Shown here: piece by piece, positions 7,436 to 15,011 of the stretch
Numbering within the stretch: position 1 is the stretch's first letter
How the letters are laid out: the number at the start of each line of letters is the position of its first letter
NCBI GenBank assembly: GCA_003561515.1
Contig: PWWL01000220.1
Location: 1-63,988, forward strand
Source: Balneolaceae bacterium
GTDB lineage: Bacteria; Bacteroidota; Rhodothermia; Balneolales; Balneolaceae
Reading direction: 5' to 3'
Length of the DNA stretch: 63,988 nucleotides
Program-made: the position numbers and the translations under genes
Notes under the pieces: model-generated
What the model was told of the DNA's origin: nothing
What the model saw: only the letters and a program-made list of their open reading frames with translations
The model's database searches: none

Positions 7436-8848
7436 ATGTATTTCAAACAATTCTTTGACGAAAAATTAGCACAATACGCATATATGATCGGTTGTCAGGC
7501 AAACGGCACAGCTGTAATGATTGACCCGATGAGAGATATCGATCAGTACATCGATCATGCTGCAAAGCAGGGATTAACCATTGTTGCTGCAGCCGATACA
7601 CACATTCATGCCGACTATATCTCCGGCCTGCGCGAGTTCGCAGAGCGGGGCGTTAAGGTATACGCTTCAGATGAAGGTGACGCTGACTGGAAATATGAGT
7701 GGTTAATCGATAGCGATTACAATTATGAGTTCATGAAAGATGGAGATGAATTCAAAGTTGGAAACATTACCATTAAAGCATGGCATACACCCGGGCATAC
7801 ACCTGAACACCTCACGTTTCTGATCACAGACGGTGCTGCAGCGGACGAGCCTATGGGTATGGCCACTGGAGACTTCGTATTTGTAGGCGATGTGGGCCGA
7901 CCTGACCTGCTCGAATCTGCAGCAGGCCAGGAAAATGTAATGGAGCCATCAGCCCGTACACTCTACAAAACCGTAGAGCAATTCAAGAAAATGCCTGAGT
8001 ACATGCAGATCTGGCCGGGTCACGGCGCAGGCAGTGCATGCGGCAAGGCGCTCGGTGCCATCCCGGAAACGACCGTGGGTTACGAGCTCCGCTATAACAA
8101 CTCGCTGAAGTCGGCTACCTCGGAAGAGAGCTTTGTACAGTTCATTCTTGAAGGCCAGCCCGAGCCGCCTCTTTATTTCGCACGAATGAAGCGCGATAAT
8201 AAAATTGGTCCGGCGCTGATTGGCGGACTGCCACAGCCAAAGCGCCTGACGCTGAAAGAGATCGGAAACGTTGCCGCCAAAGAAGGTGCCGTTATACTGG
8301 ATTCGCGCGAGCGCAATGAATACGCTGCCGGCCATATCCCCGGAGCTTTGCTTTCACCTTTCAACAAGCAGTTTAACACGGTAGCCGGTTCGTATATTAC
8401 GGAAGATGATGAGATCTACCTGCTTATCGAAGAGCATCAGCTGAAAGAAGCTGTAAGAGATCTCTACAATATCGGCCTCGACAATGTTGCCGGCTATTTT
8501 ACAGCGCGTGATCTTCTTCTCTATAAAGAGCAAGGAAATGAACTGAGAAAACTGGAAACGGCAACCTTTGAGTCGGTTGAAAACAGGGATGCGGACACCG
8601 CAATTCTTGATGTACGAAAAGCATCAGAATTCTCACAGGCAAATATTGACGGTGCAATTAACATTGCTCACACAAGATTGCTTCCAGCACTCGATTCGCT
8701 CGAAAAGAACAAAACATATTATGTGCATTGTATGACCGGCGGCAGATCGGCGGCGGCATCTGCTTTGCTAAATAGAAAAGGATTCAATGCTGTGCTTATC
8801 GAAGACGACTTCGAAAAGTACAAATCCAAGCAATTGGTTAACGCCTGA
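7436..8848 (+). CDS. CstB-like persulfide dioxygenase with two rhodanese domains
   Basis: Residues 1-240 form a metallo-beta-lactamase fold of the ETHE1 type. Its single-iron ligands lie in THIHADYISG, WHTPGHTPEH and FVGDVGRPDLL. Residues 255-370 form a rhodanese domain with no catalytic cysteine (LLIEEHQ at the active loop). Residues 375-470 form a second rhodanese with an intact loop, YVHCMTGGRSAA. This MBL, pseudo-rhodanese, rhodanese order is that of staphylococcal CstB. CstB oxidises low-molecular-weight persulfides and releases thiosulfate or sulfite in the cytoplasm. The neighbours (YeeE pair, rhodanese, DsrE) and bshA elsewhere in the window fit bacillithiol persulfide as a substrate. 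Confidence 0.88.
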   Translation: MYFKQFFDEKLAQYAYMIGCQANGTAVMIDPMRDIDQYIDHAAKQGLTIVAAADTHIHADYISGLREFAERGVKVYASDEGDADWKYEWLIDSDYNYEFMKDGDEFKVGNITIKAWHTPGHTPEHLTFLITDGAAADEPMGMATGDFVFVGDVGRPDLLESAAGQENVMEPSARTLYKTVEQFKKMPEYMQIWPGHGAGSACGKALGAIPETTVGYELRYNNSLKSATSEESFVQFILEGQPEPPLYFARMKRDNKIGPALIGGLPQPKRLTLKEIGNVAAKEGAVILDSRERNEYAAGHIPGALLSPFNKQFNTVAGSYITEDDEIYLLIEEHQLKEAVRDLYNIGLDNVAGYFTARDLLLYKEQGNELRKLETATFESVENRDADTAILDVRKASEFSQANIDGAINIAHTRLLPALDSLEKNKTYYVHCMTGGRSAAASALLNRKGFNAVLIEDDFEKYKSKQLVNA

Positions 8849-8866
8849 AAGAACAGGTAGAGAGAC

Positions 8867-8899
8867 AGGCCGGCAGTGTTACAACTGCCGGCCTTTTTT
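8867..8899 (+). terminator. Rho-independent terminator after the dioxygenase gene
   Basis: AGGCCGGCAGT and ACTGCCGGCCT form a perfect 11-bp stem around a 6-base loop, followed by six T. It ends the YeeE-dioxygenase transcript. It also argues against a GTG start at 8876 for the SulP gene, since that codon is inside the stem. Confidence 0.9.
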
Positions 8900-8905
8900 C
8901 AAGAA

Positions 8906-10627
8906 ATGAAACGACTGGTTCAACATATCAACAGAGTACTGCCCCTTCTTGAGGATCTAAAGAATTACAACAGAAAAGCATTCAGGGGAGATCTTTCAGC
9001 TGGAATTACAGTTGGAATTATGCTTATTCCTCAGGGCATGGCCTACGCCTTAATCGCTGGTTTGCCGCCTGAATACGGGCTCTATGCGGCTCTCGTGCCT
9101 TTGATCATCTACGCATTTATGGGCACTTCACGGCATCTTGCGGTGGGTCCTGTGGCGCTTGTTGCGCTTCTGGTTGCCTCTGCCGTGTCGCCATTGGCCT
9201 CAACACCGGAAGAGTATATCGCGATAAGCATTTTGCTGGCGCTGATGGTTGGAATAATGCAATTGTTATTCGGATTGCTGCGAATGGGCTTTCTGGTAAA
9301 CCTGCTTTCACATCCGGTGCTTTCCGGTTTTATCTCAGCTGCTGCAATCATTATCGGCCTTAGCCAGATGCACCACTTGCTGGGCATTGACTCGATTACC
9401 GGAGGGCTGCATGAACTTGTTTATGGCATCGTTCAACAGCTCGGCAGCATCAACATCATCACTTTGATTGTGGGGGTGGCTTCGATCGTCCTGATTGTTC
9501 TGTTCAAAAAGAAATTCCCTGCCATTCCCGGCCCGGTAGCTGCGGTTGCCGCAGGAATTTTACTCATTTATCTCACGGGAATGGAGAACCGGGGTGTAGC
9601 CATTGTGGGGGAGATTACAAGCGGAATGCCTGCATTTGAAATACCTGTACTCGAATGGTCTGTAATCACAGCCTTGCTGCCCATGGCGCTGGCCATAGCG
9701 CTGGTTGGCTATATGGAGGCAATTGCCGTGGCAAAAGCCGTTCAGCAGAAAGCCAAAAGCTACAAGATTGATGCAAACCAGGAGCTCGTGGCCCTCGGCG
9801 CTGCCAATATAGGGGGATCCTTTTTCCAGGCGTTTCCCACCACGGGAAGCTTTTCGCGAACGGCAATCAACTACGATTCGAAAGGGCAATCGGGAGTATC
9901 ATCCATCATCAGTGCATTAACAGTGGCTTTGAGCCTGCTGTTTTTAACACCGCTCTTCTATTATCTGCCCAATGCGGTGTTGGCTGCCATCATTATGGTG
10001 TCCGTATTTGGCCTGATTGAATATGGCGAGTTCAGGCGATTGTGGGCACTGGGCCATTACGATCGCTATATGCTCCTTGCAACGTTTTTCGGAACCCTCT
10101 TCATCGGCATCAAAGAGGGAATTCTGATTGGGGTGGCACTTTCGGTGATCATGCTGCTCTACCGCAGCGCAAGGCCCAACTACTCAATTATCGGGCGAAT
10201 CCCCGGAACATCTATCTACAGAAACATAGAGCGGTACGAAACGGAGCGGGAACAGGAAGACCTTATTTTCCGCTTCGATGCCCCTCTTCACTTTGCCAAT
10301 GCTGAGTATTTCAGGGACGAGGTGTTCAAAACCATTCAAAAACATCCTGAAGCCAAAAGCCTGATACTGGATCTGAACGGTGTGAATGAAGCAGATTCCA
10401 CCGGAGTGGACGAACTCTTTGAAGTGATCGAAAATGCGGAAGCACAGGGCGTACATGTATACCTGACTGAAGTGAAAGCTCCGGTTCGCGATCTGATCAA
10501 GAAGTGCACTGACGGGGAAAGGGAATGGAATTTTTATATGACGGTGGATGATGCCGTACACGCTTCGGAATTGGCCAGGAGAGATGAAGGCGAGCTTCAT
10601 TATACAATACACAGGGATACCAGATAA
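8906..10627 (+). CDS. SulP family inorganic anion transporter with STAS domain
   Basis: From ATG 8906 the protein has 573 residues. The SulP core spans about residues 20-410, with the signature GITVGIMLIPQGMAYALIAG near the first helix and the GSFSRTAINYDS stretch near residue 320. A STAS domain follows (about 440-550, with DLNGVNEADSTGVDEL). SulP proteins carry sulfate, bicarbonate or related anions by symport or exchange. The sulfur neighbourhood favours sulfate or sulfite. A terminator lies just upstream, so it probably has its own promoter or depends on read-through. An in-frame GTG at 8876 is rejected because it sits in the terminator stem. Confidence 0.9.
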   Translation: MKRLVQHINRVLPLLEDLKNYNRKAFRGDLSAGITVGIMLIPQGMAYALIAGLPPEYGLYAALVPLIIYAFMGTSRHLAVGPVALVALLVASAVSPLASTPEEYIAISILLALMVGIMQLLFGLLRMGFLVNLLSHPVLSGFISAAAIIIGLSQMHHLLGIDSITGGLHELVYGIVQQLGSINIITLIVGVASIVLIVLFKKKFPAIPGPVAAVAAGILLIYLTGMENRGVAIVGEITSGMPAFEIPVLEWSVITALLPMALAIALVGYMEAIAVAKAVQQKAKSYKIDANQELVALGAANIGGSFFQAFPTTGSFSRTAINYDSKGQSGVSSIISALTVALSLLFLTPLFYYLPNAVLAAIIMVSVFGLIEYGEFRRLWALGHYDRYMLLATFFGTLFIGIKEGILIGVALSVIMLLYRSARPNYSIIGRIPGTSIYRNIERYETEREQEDLIFRFDAPLHFANAEYFRDEVFKTIQKHPEAKSLILDLNGVNEADSTGVDELFEVIENAEAQGVHVYLTEVKAPVRDLIKKCTDGEREWNFYMTVDDAVHASELARRDEGELHYTIHRDTR

Positions 10628-10673
10628 TCAGAGCCAGTACAGAAACTCATTTAATGATTAAATATTAGATCAC

Positions 10674-12467
10674 ATGGAAACCGAAATTATTATTGTGCTA
10701 TCCATTATGGCGTTTACCATCTTCATGCTGGTAACCGAAAAGGTCAGAATAGACGTAACAGCGATTATTACGATGCTGCTGCTTTCATGGACGGGAATCC
10801 TGACCAGCAGTGAAGCATTGTCAGGTTTTTCGAGTAATGCCGTGGTGGCGATGATTGCTGTGATGATTCTGGGCGAGGGCGTTGCCAAAACAGGAATGAT
10901 GTCGCGTTTTTCGAAATGGCTGTTAAAAAGGGTTGGCACCAAAAAGAACGCTGTTTTGGGTTCTCTCTCCCTGTCGGTGGGAACCCTCTCAGGCGTGATT
11001 CAGAATATCGGTGCAGCTGCCCTTTTCCTGCCGAGTGTTATGGATATTGCGAGGCGCATCAAGGTATCAGCTTCCGTGTTTATCATGCCAATAGGGTTTG
11101 CCGCCATCATCGGGGGAACGCTAACCATGGTTGGTTCCGGTCATCTGATCCTTACAAATGATCTTCTGGAGAGTGCCGATTTGGCACCTTATGGACTTTT
11201 TGCGGTTACCCCGGTGGGTATCGCACTGCTTTTTTCCGCTATTCTTTTCTTTCTCTTTTTTGGCAAATACATGCTGCCCCAGGGCGAGACCGGCGGAAAG
11301 CTCGAAAAGACTGAACAGGAAAAAGTGGTTGACGCTTTTAACCTGAAAAAAGATATCCGGTATTTCAAAATTCCGTCAGGCAGCAAAATGGCCGGTAAAA
11401 CGGTAGAAGAGACTGGAATCTGGAGCGTCTATGAAATCAACATACTTGCAGTTGGAAGGGAAAAATCTCCGAAGTTTGCCCCCTGGCGCGAAACGGTTCT
11501 TGAAGAAGAACAAATTCTGGCGCTCTACGGCGACGAAAAGAGAATAACCCTGTTTGCCGAAGAGTATGGGCTCGCAGAGTCGAAGCAAAACGGCATTTTT
11601 GAGGACATCGATGATCCTGAAGAGTCCGGTTTTGCCGAGGTGATTGTGCCCCCACGGTCCGACCTTGTTGGGCAAACCATCCGCCAATATTCGCTTAGAA
11701 GGAAGCATGCAGTTGAGCCGGTGATGCTGTTCAGCGAGGGGGAAAAAGTGGAGGGCGATTTTTCCGACAGGAAAATCAAAACCGGAGATACGTTTATTAT
11801 TCATGGTCCATGGAATCATATCATGGATTTGCAGGAGAGCGAGCCGTTCGTGGTTGCCACTTCGGTAACGGCGGAGAAAAAGGATCCTACCAAAACCTGG
11901 CAGGCGGCCGGCAGTTTTCTGCTTGCCATTGTACTGGCCATGAGCGGATTCTCCATCTCCATTTCGTTTCTGACGGGGGCACTTGTGATGGTTCTCACAA
12001 AGGTGATGACAATCCAGGAGGCGTACAAAGCCGTGGAGTGGAAGGTGGTATTTCTCCTCGTTGGACTGATTCCGCTCGGCATTGCCATGCAGAATAGCGG
12101 CACTGCAGAATTCCTTGCTGAAAACGTGATGAATGTGGTAGAGGGAAGCCATCTGCTCATTCTGTTGTTTACGGTGGGTATCCTCTCAACCATATTTTCA
12201 CTGGTGATGTCGAATGTAGGGGCGGTAGTTGTTCTGGCACCGCTCGTGGTAAGCATCGGGCTGCTGGCCGGGGTTGATCCGCGTCCGCTGGTGCTGCTCG
12301 CTGCCGTGAACGCAGGAAACTCGTTTGTACTGCCCACGCACCAGGTGAATGCCCTGATGATGACGGCCGGCGGCTACAAAACCAAAGACTATTTTAAAGC
12401 CGGCGGGGGTATGACCATCGTGTTCCTGGTGGTGTCTGTATTGTTCTTCTACTACACGTTCTTTTAA
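10674..12467 (+). CDS. SLC13-family anion transporter with two RCK_C (TrkA-C) domains
   Basis: A 597-residue protein in which a first membrane block (residues 1-205) is followed by two soluble RCK_C-like domains (about 220-305 and 320-400). A second membrane block (405-597) completes the usual 11-12 helices. The second block contains the SNVGAVVVLAPL and NSFVLPTHQVNALMM motifs of this subfamily, often annotated as sulfate permease-like. The RCK_C domains probably sense a cytosolic ligand. It follows the SulP gene by 46 bases and likely shares its transcript. Export or import of sulfate or sulfite produced by persulfide oxidation is a reasonable inference. Confidence 0.88.
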   Translation: METEIIIVLSIMAFTIFMLVTEKVRIDVTAIITMLLLSWTGILTSSEALSGFSSNAVVAMIAVMILGEGVAKTGMMSRFSKWLLKRVGTKKNAVLGSLSLSVGTLSGVIQNIGAAALFLPSVMDIARRIKVSASVFIMPIGFAAIIGGTLTMVGSGHLILTNDLLESADLAPYGLFAVTPVGIALLFSAILFFLFFGKYMLPQGETGGKLEKTEQEKVVDAFNLKKDIRYFKIPSGSKMAGKTVEETGIWSVYEINILAVGREKSPKFAPWRETVLEEEQILALYGDEKRITLFAEEYGLAESKQNGIFEDIDDPEESGFAEVIVPPRSDLVGQTIRQYSLRRKHAVEPVMLFSEGEKVEGDFSDRKIKTGDTFIIHGPWNHIMDLQESEPFVVATSVTAEKKDPTKTWQAAGSFLLAIVLAMSGFSISISFLTGALVMVLTKVMTIQEAYKAVEWKVVFLLVGLIPLGIAMQNSGTAEFLAENVMNVVEGSHLLILLFTVGILSTIFSLVMSNVGAVVVLAPLVVSIGLLAGVDPRPLVLLAAVNAGNSFVLPTHQVNALMMTAGGYKTKDYFKAGGGMTIVFLVVSVLFFYYTFF

Positions 12468-12509
12468 GAATCGGAATTAACTAACAAAACGGATAAGCCA
12501 GAGATCGAA

Positions 12510-12671
12510 ATGAATCACGACAAGGTTACTACCGGGCTGAAGCAGAACTGGAGGCAGTTCTCTTTACTTGTGCTCATAAACGCTTTTGTAGACGGCATGG
12601 TGGGCCTTGAGCGAACGATTCAGCAAAGTCCACAAATCAATAGATTTCAGGAATCATGTACAATCATATAA
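12510..12671 (+). pseudogene. N-terminal remnant of an MFS transporter
   Basis: A 53-codon ORF reads NWRQFSLLVLINAFVDGMVG then LERTI. This closely recalls the first helix of a Bacteroidota MFS transporter class whose members usually read NWxQFxLLVxVNAFVGGMVGLERTILP. After ERTI the similarity ends (QQSPQINRF...) and a stop follows. A deletion appears to have removed the remaining eleven helices. The identification is from memory of the family and concerns only about 25 residues. It may still be transcribed between the SLC13 and rhodanese genes. Confidence 0.55.
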
Positions 12672-12706
12672 CAATATCATAAACAATAGGAGTAGCAGGA
12701 ATAATC

Positions 12707-13045
12707 ATGTTTAGTTTTTTATCAAAATCGAACGATATCGACATCAGCTCAGAGGAGTTCAGGCAAAAACTGGAAACTAATCCCGGTATGGTCATAGATG
12801 TCCGTACCCGGGAAGAATACGATGATGGTCATCTGAAAATTACGGACGCCCAGTACAACTGGTTGAGTGGAGAACTTCACGACGCGGTTGACGAAATGGA
12901 AAAGGATCAGACATATTATCTGTACTGCAGGTCTGGAAACAGAAGCGGACAGGCAGCCCGAATGATGAAGGAAAGGGGCTTCGAAAACGTATATAATGTA
13001 GGCGGGTTTGGTGACCTAGCGAACTCCGGATTTGAGGCGGAGTAA
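12707..13045 (+). CDS. Single-domain rhodanese sulfurtransferase
   Basis: A 112-residue cytosolic protein consisting of one rhodanese domain. The CDC25/rhodanese opening VIDVRTREEYDDGH is present, and the active-site loop YLYCRSGNRSGQAA supplies the persulfide-forming cysteine near residue 74. It has no signal peptide. A good Shine-Dalgarno site (aggagtagcagg) precedes the ATG. It closes the sulfur island and probably passes sulfane sulfur to or from the dioxygenase or the DsrE protein. Confidence 0.9.
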   Translation: MFSFLSKSNDIDISSEEFRQKLETNPGMVIDVRTREEYDDGHLKITDAQYNWLSGELHDAVDEMEKDQTYYLYCRSGNRSGQAARMMKERGFENVYNVGGFGDLANSGFEAE

Positions 13046-13051
13046 TGCAAC

Positions 13052-13158
13052 CGGAAGAGATGGTATTTTTGTCCATTCCGTGCAATAAAATGATGGCCTG
13101 AGTTTAGTATAACAGGATGTCACGACGGTCTGACGTGAAAAAAATGCCATGTCTCTTC
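13052..13158 (+). repeat. 107-bp repeat, copy 1
   Basis: This unit is identical to the copy at 13201-13307 except for two bases, both in the terminal arms. Its arms (agagatggtattttt and aaaaatgccatgtct) form an imperfect inverted repeat. It begins a few bases after the rhodanese stop. No coding potential is seen. Confidence 0.85.
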
Positions 13159-13200
13159 ACGGCAGGGAGGTGCGTTCGTGAAGCCCTGTAACGTTGCTTC

Positions 13201-13307
13201 CGGAAGACATGGTATTTTTGTCCATTCCGTGCAATAAAATGATGGCCTGAGTTTAGTATAACAGGATGTCACGACGGTCTGACGTGAAAAAAATACCATG
13301 TCTCTTC
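13201..13307 (+). repeat. 107-bp repeat, copy 2, with perfect 15-bp terminal inverted repeats
   Basis: The arms AGACATGGTATTTTT (13205-13219) and AAAAATACCATGTCT (13289-13303) are perfect inverted repeats around a 69-base centre. The period between copies is 149 bases. The size and architecture resemble a miniature inverted-repeat element, or a structured RNA duplicated in tandem. No target-site duplication is obvious. Confidence 0.85.
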
Positions 13308-13346
13308 TAGCCAAAAATACACTCACAAACCTAAACCATACTCGCT

Positions 13347-13517
13347 ATGAACATCCCCGAAGACCAATACAAAGAGATCGAATCAATGATTAAAAGTGAT
13401 GAAAGTGTTGTCGGCATCGACGCCAAGAAAACACACATCATTATCATTCACATGCTGGGCAGAATCCTGGAGCGCCTCGACAGCCTGGAAGAGCGAATTG
13501 ATCAGCTTGAAGATTGA
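13347..13517 (+). CDS. Small protein with C-terminal coiled coil, unknown function
   Basis: A 56-residue ORF beginning MNIPEDQYKEIESM. A central VVGIDAKKTH is followed by a hydrophobic stretch, then a heptad-like LERLDSLEERIDQLE tail suggesting a short coiled coil. The ATG follows an A/C-rich leader without a Shine-Dalgarno site. Third-position and amino-acid composition look protein-like. It stands between repeat clusters. No family is assigned. Confidence 0.55.
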   Translation: MNIPEDQYKEIESMIKSDESVVGIDAKKTHIIIIHMLGRILERLDSLEERIDQLED

Positions 13518-13602
13518 TAAAGGAAATTACTTTTTTTTGATTTGATTCTGCAATTAAGAATACTGTCCAGTTTCTTTTCAACGCCCTGATTATAATCAAG
13601 CT

Positions 13603-13664
13603 GTCGATGGGCAAGTCCATCAAGGGGTATTGCCCCCCTCGGATCCCATTCCGGAGATCGTGGA
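13603..13664 (+). repeat. Imperfect repeat A with GATGG...CCATC hairpin
   Basis: The block gatgggcaagtccatcaagg and the following ggtat...attccggagat recur in diverged form at 13948-14008. Each copy contains a small GATGG/CCATC stem. The gap 13518-14138 otherwise holds GC-rich palindromic fragments (for example cccgagaattcggg at 13852) and no convincing ORF. Confidence 0.45.
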
Positions 13665-13947
13665 TAACCTCCGGGTTATGATATCGTGCTTTTCCGTAAA
13701 TCCCTGCCGGAGGTTTGGGGTTCGCGCACCGCCGGTGCTACCGGCCAAACGTTTCTCCGAAACGTGCCTTCCATGAAAAAAAGCGATTCATGTGATGATT
13801 TGTAATCTAATCATTGGCATGTACCCGACGCCGATGGTGTCAGATAACATCCCGAGAATTCGGGAGGGCAAATGCCCCGGGTAAACAGATCAGAGATGCC
13901 AAACCCCGAGTCCATATTTCGATCAACGCCGCGATCCAAACCGAGGG

Positions 13948-14008
13948 GTTGATGGGAACGTCCATCAAAGGGTATGTCCACTAGGCCATCATTCCGAAGA
14001 TTACGAAG
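13948..14008 (+). repeat. Imperfect repeat B, diverged copy of repeat A
   Basis: The block gatgggaacgtccatcaaag with the following attccgaagat matches repeat A in the same orientation, 345 bases away, with several substitutions. This suggests an old dispersed element rather than a gene. Confidence 0.45.
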
Positions 14009-14138
14009 CCAGCCAAAACAGCTCAGCGAAAAACACCCTTCTTTGATCTATCCCCAAAATCAGTTTAATTACCTTTATCTGTGTGTAAATAACATAACAA
14101 GGGCAGTTTGAAATAAGAACAATACGTGGGAGGGGTAT

Positions 14139-15002
14139 ATGGATAATGGAGATAAAACCATTCTGGTTACGGGCGCTACCGGGCGTCAGGGCGGAGCTGC
14201 TGCCCGACACCTTTTGAAGGATGGATGGAATGTTCGGGCGCTTACAAGAAATCCGGATTCTGAAAAAGCCAAATCACTGAAAGAGCTGGGAGCCGATGTA
14301 ATCAAAGGTGATCTCAACAGACCGGATGAGTTGAAACATTTTTTTGAAGGTATACACGGTGTTTTTAGCGTGCAGAATCCATGGATAACCGGTCTGGAAA
14401 AAGAGACCGAACACGGTATAGTCACCGCAGACCTGGCAGCCGGTGGCAGTGTAAAGCACCTGGTGTACAGTTCGGCCGGTCCCGGTAACCCGGGGACGGG
14501 CGTGCCTCACTTCGATTCAAAGCTAAAAATTGAAGAGCAGATCAGGGGGCTTGGTGTACCTTACACCATACTGCGTCCGGTAGGGTTCATGGAAACGCTG
14601 AAAGACAATGATTTTGTACCGCCATTAATGGCATGGAATGTGAATGAGAAAGTTTTGGGGAAAGACCGGATGCTCAACTGGGTAGCATGCGACGATATTG
14701 GAGCCGTTGCTGCAAAGGTGTTTGCCTCCCCCGGTGAATTTGCCGGAAAAGAGATTGCGATAGCGGGCGACCGCAAATCGATGGACCAATGCCGGGAGAT
14801 TTACAAAAAAATCCACAACAAGAACCCCTTCCGGATACCTGCACCGGTCTGGCTTTTCAAGGTGATGCAGAAAGATCTCTGGAAGATGTATCAGTGGATG
14901 CTTCGGGAGCCCGATCCGGAGGGGCTCATCGAACAAACCCGGAAGATTCATCCCGGTGTGATGGATGTGGAAACCTGGATGTGGAAGAATGCCTCACCGT
15001 GA
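14139..15002 (+). CDS. NmrA-like NAD(P)-binding protein
   Basis: A 287-residue atypical short-chain dehydrogenase of the NmrA type. The dinucleotide-binding motif VTGATGRQGGAAARHLL is at residues 10-26, followed by LTRNPDSEKA, the segment that selects NADP(H). The SSAGPGNPGTGVPHFDSK and LRPVGFME motifs are typical. Catalytic Tyr-x-x-x-Lys of classical SDRs is not present, so it may be a redox sensor or a reductase. A Shine-Dalgarno site (gtgggaggggt) precedes the ATG. It converges with the mutase genes, only 9 bases apart. Confidence 0.85.
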   Translation: MDNGDKTILVTGATGRQGGAAARHLLKDGWNVRALTRNPDSEKAKSLKELGADVIKGDLNRPDELKHFFEGIHGVFSVQNPWITGLEKETEHGIVTADLAAGGSVKHLVYSSAGPGNPGTGVPHFDSKLKIEEQIRGLGVPYTILRPVGFMETLKDNDFVPPLMAWNVNEKVLGKDRMLNWVACDDIGAVAAKVFASPGEFAGKEIAIAGDRKSMDQCREIYKKIHNKNPFRIPAPVWLFKVMQKDLWKMYQWMLREPDPEGLIEQTRKIHPGVMDVETWMWKNASP

Positions 15003-15011
15003 TCTTGTTGG

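Noticed and set aside
8876-8905. GTG-initiated extension of the SulP protein
   Set aside because: The codon lies in the stem of a perfect terminator; ATG 8906 follows directly.
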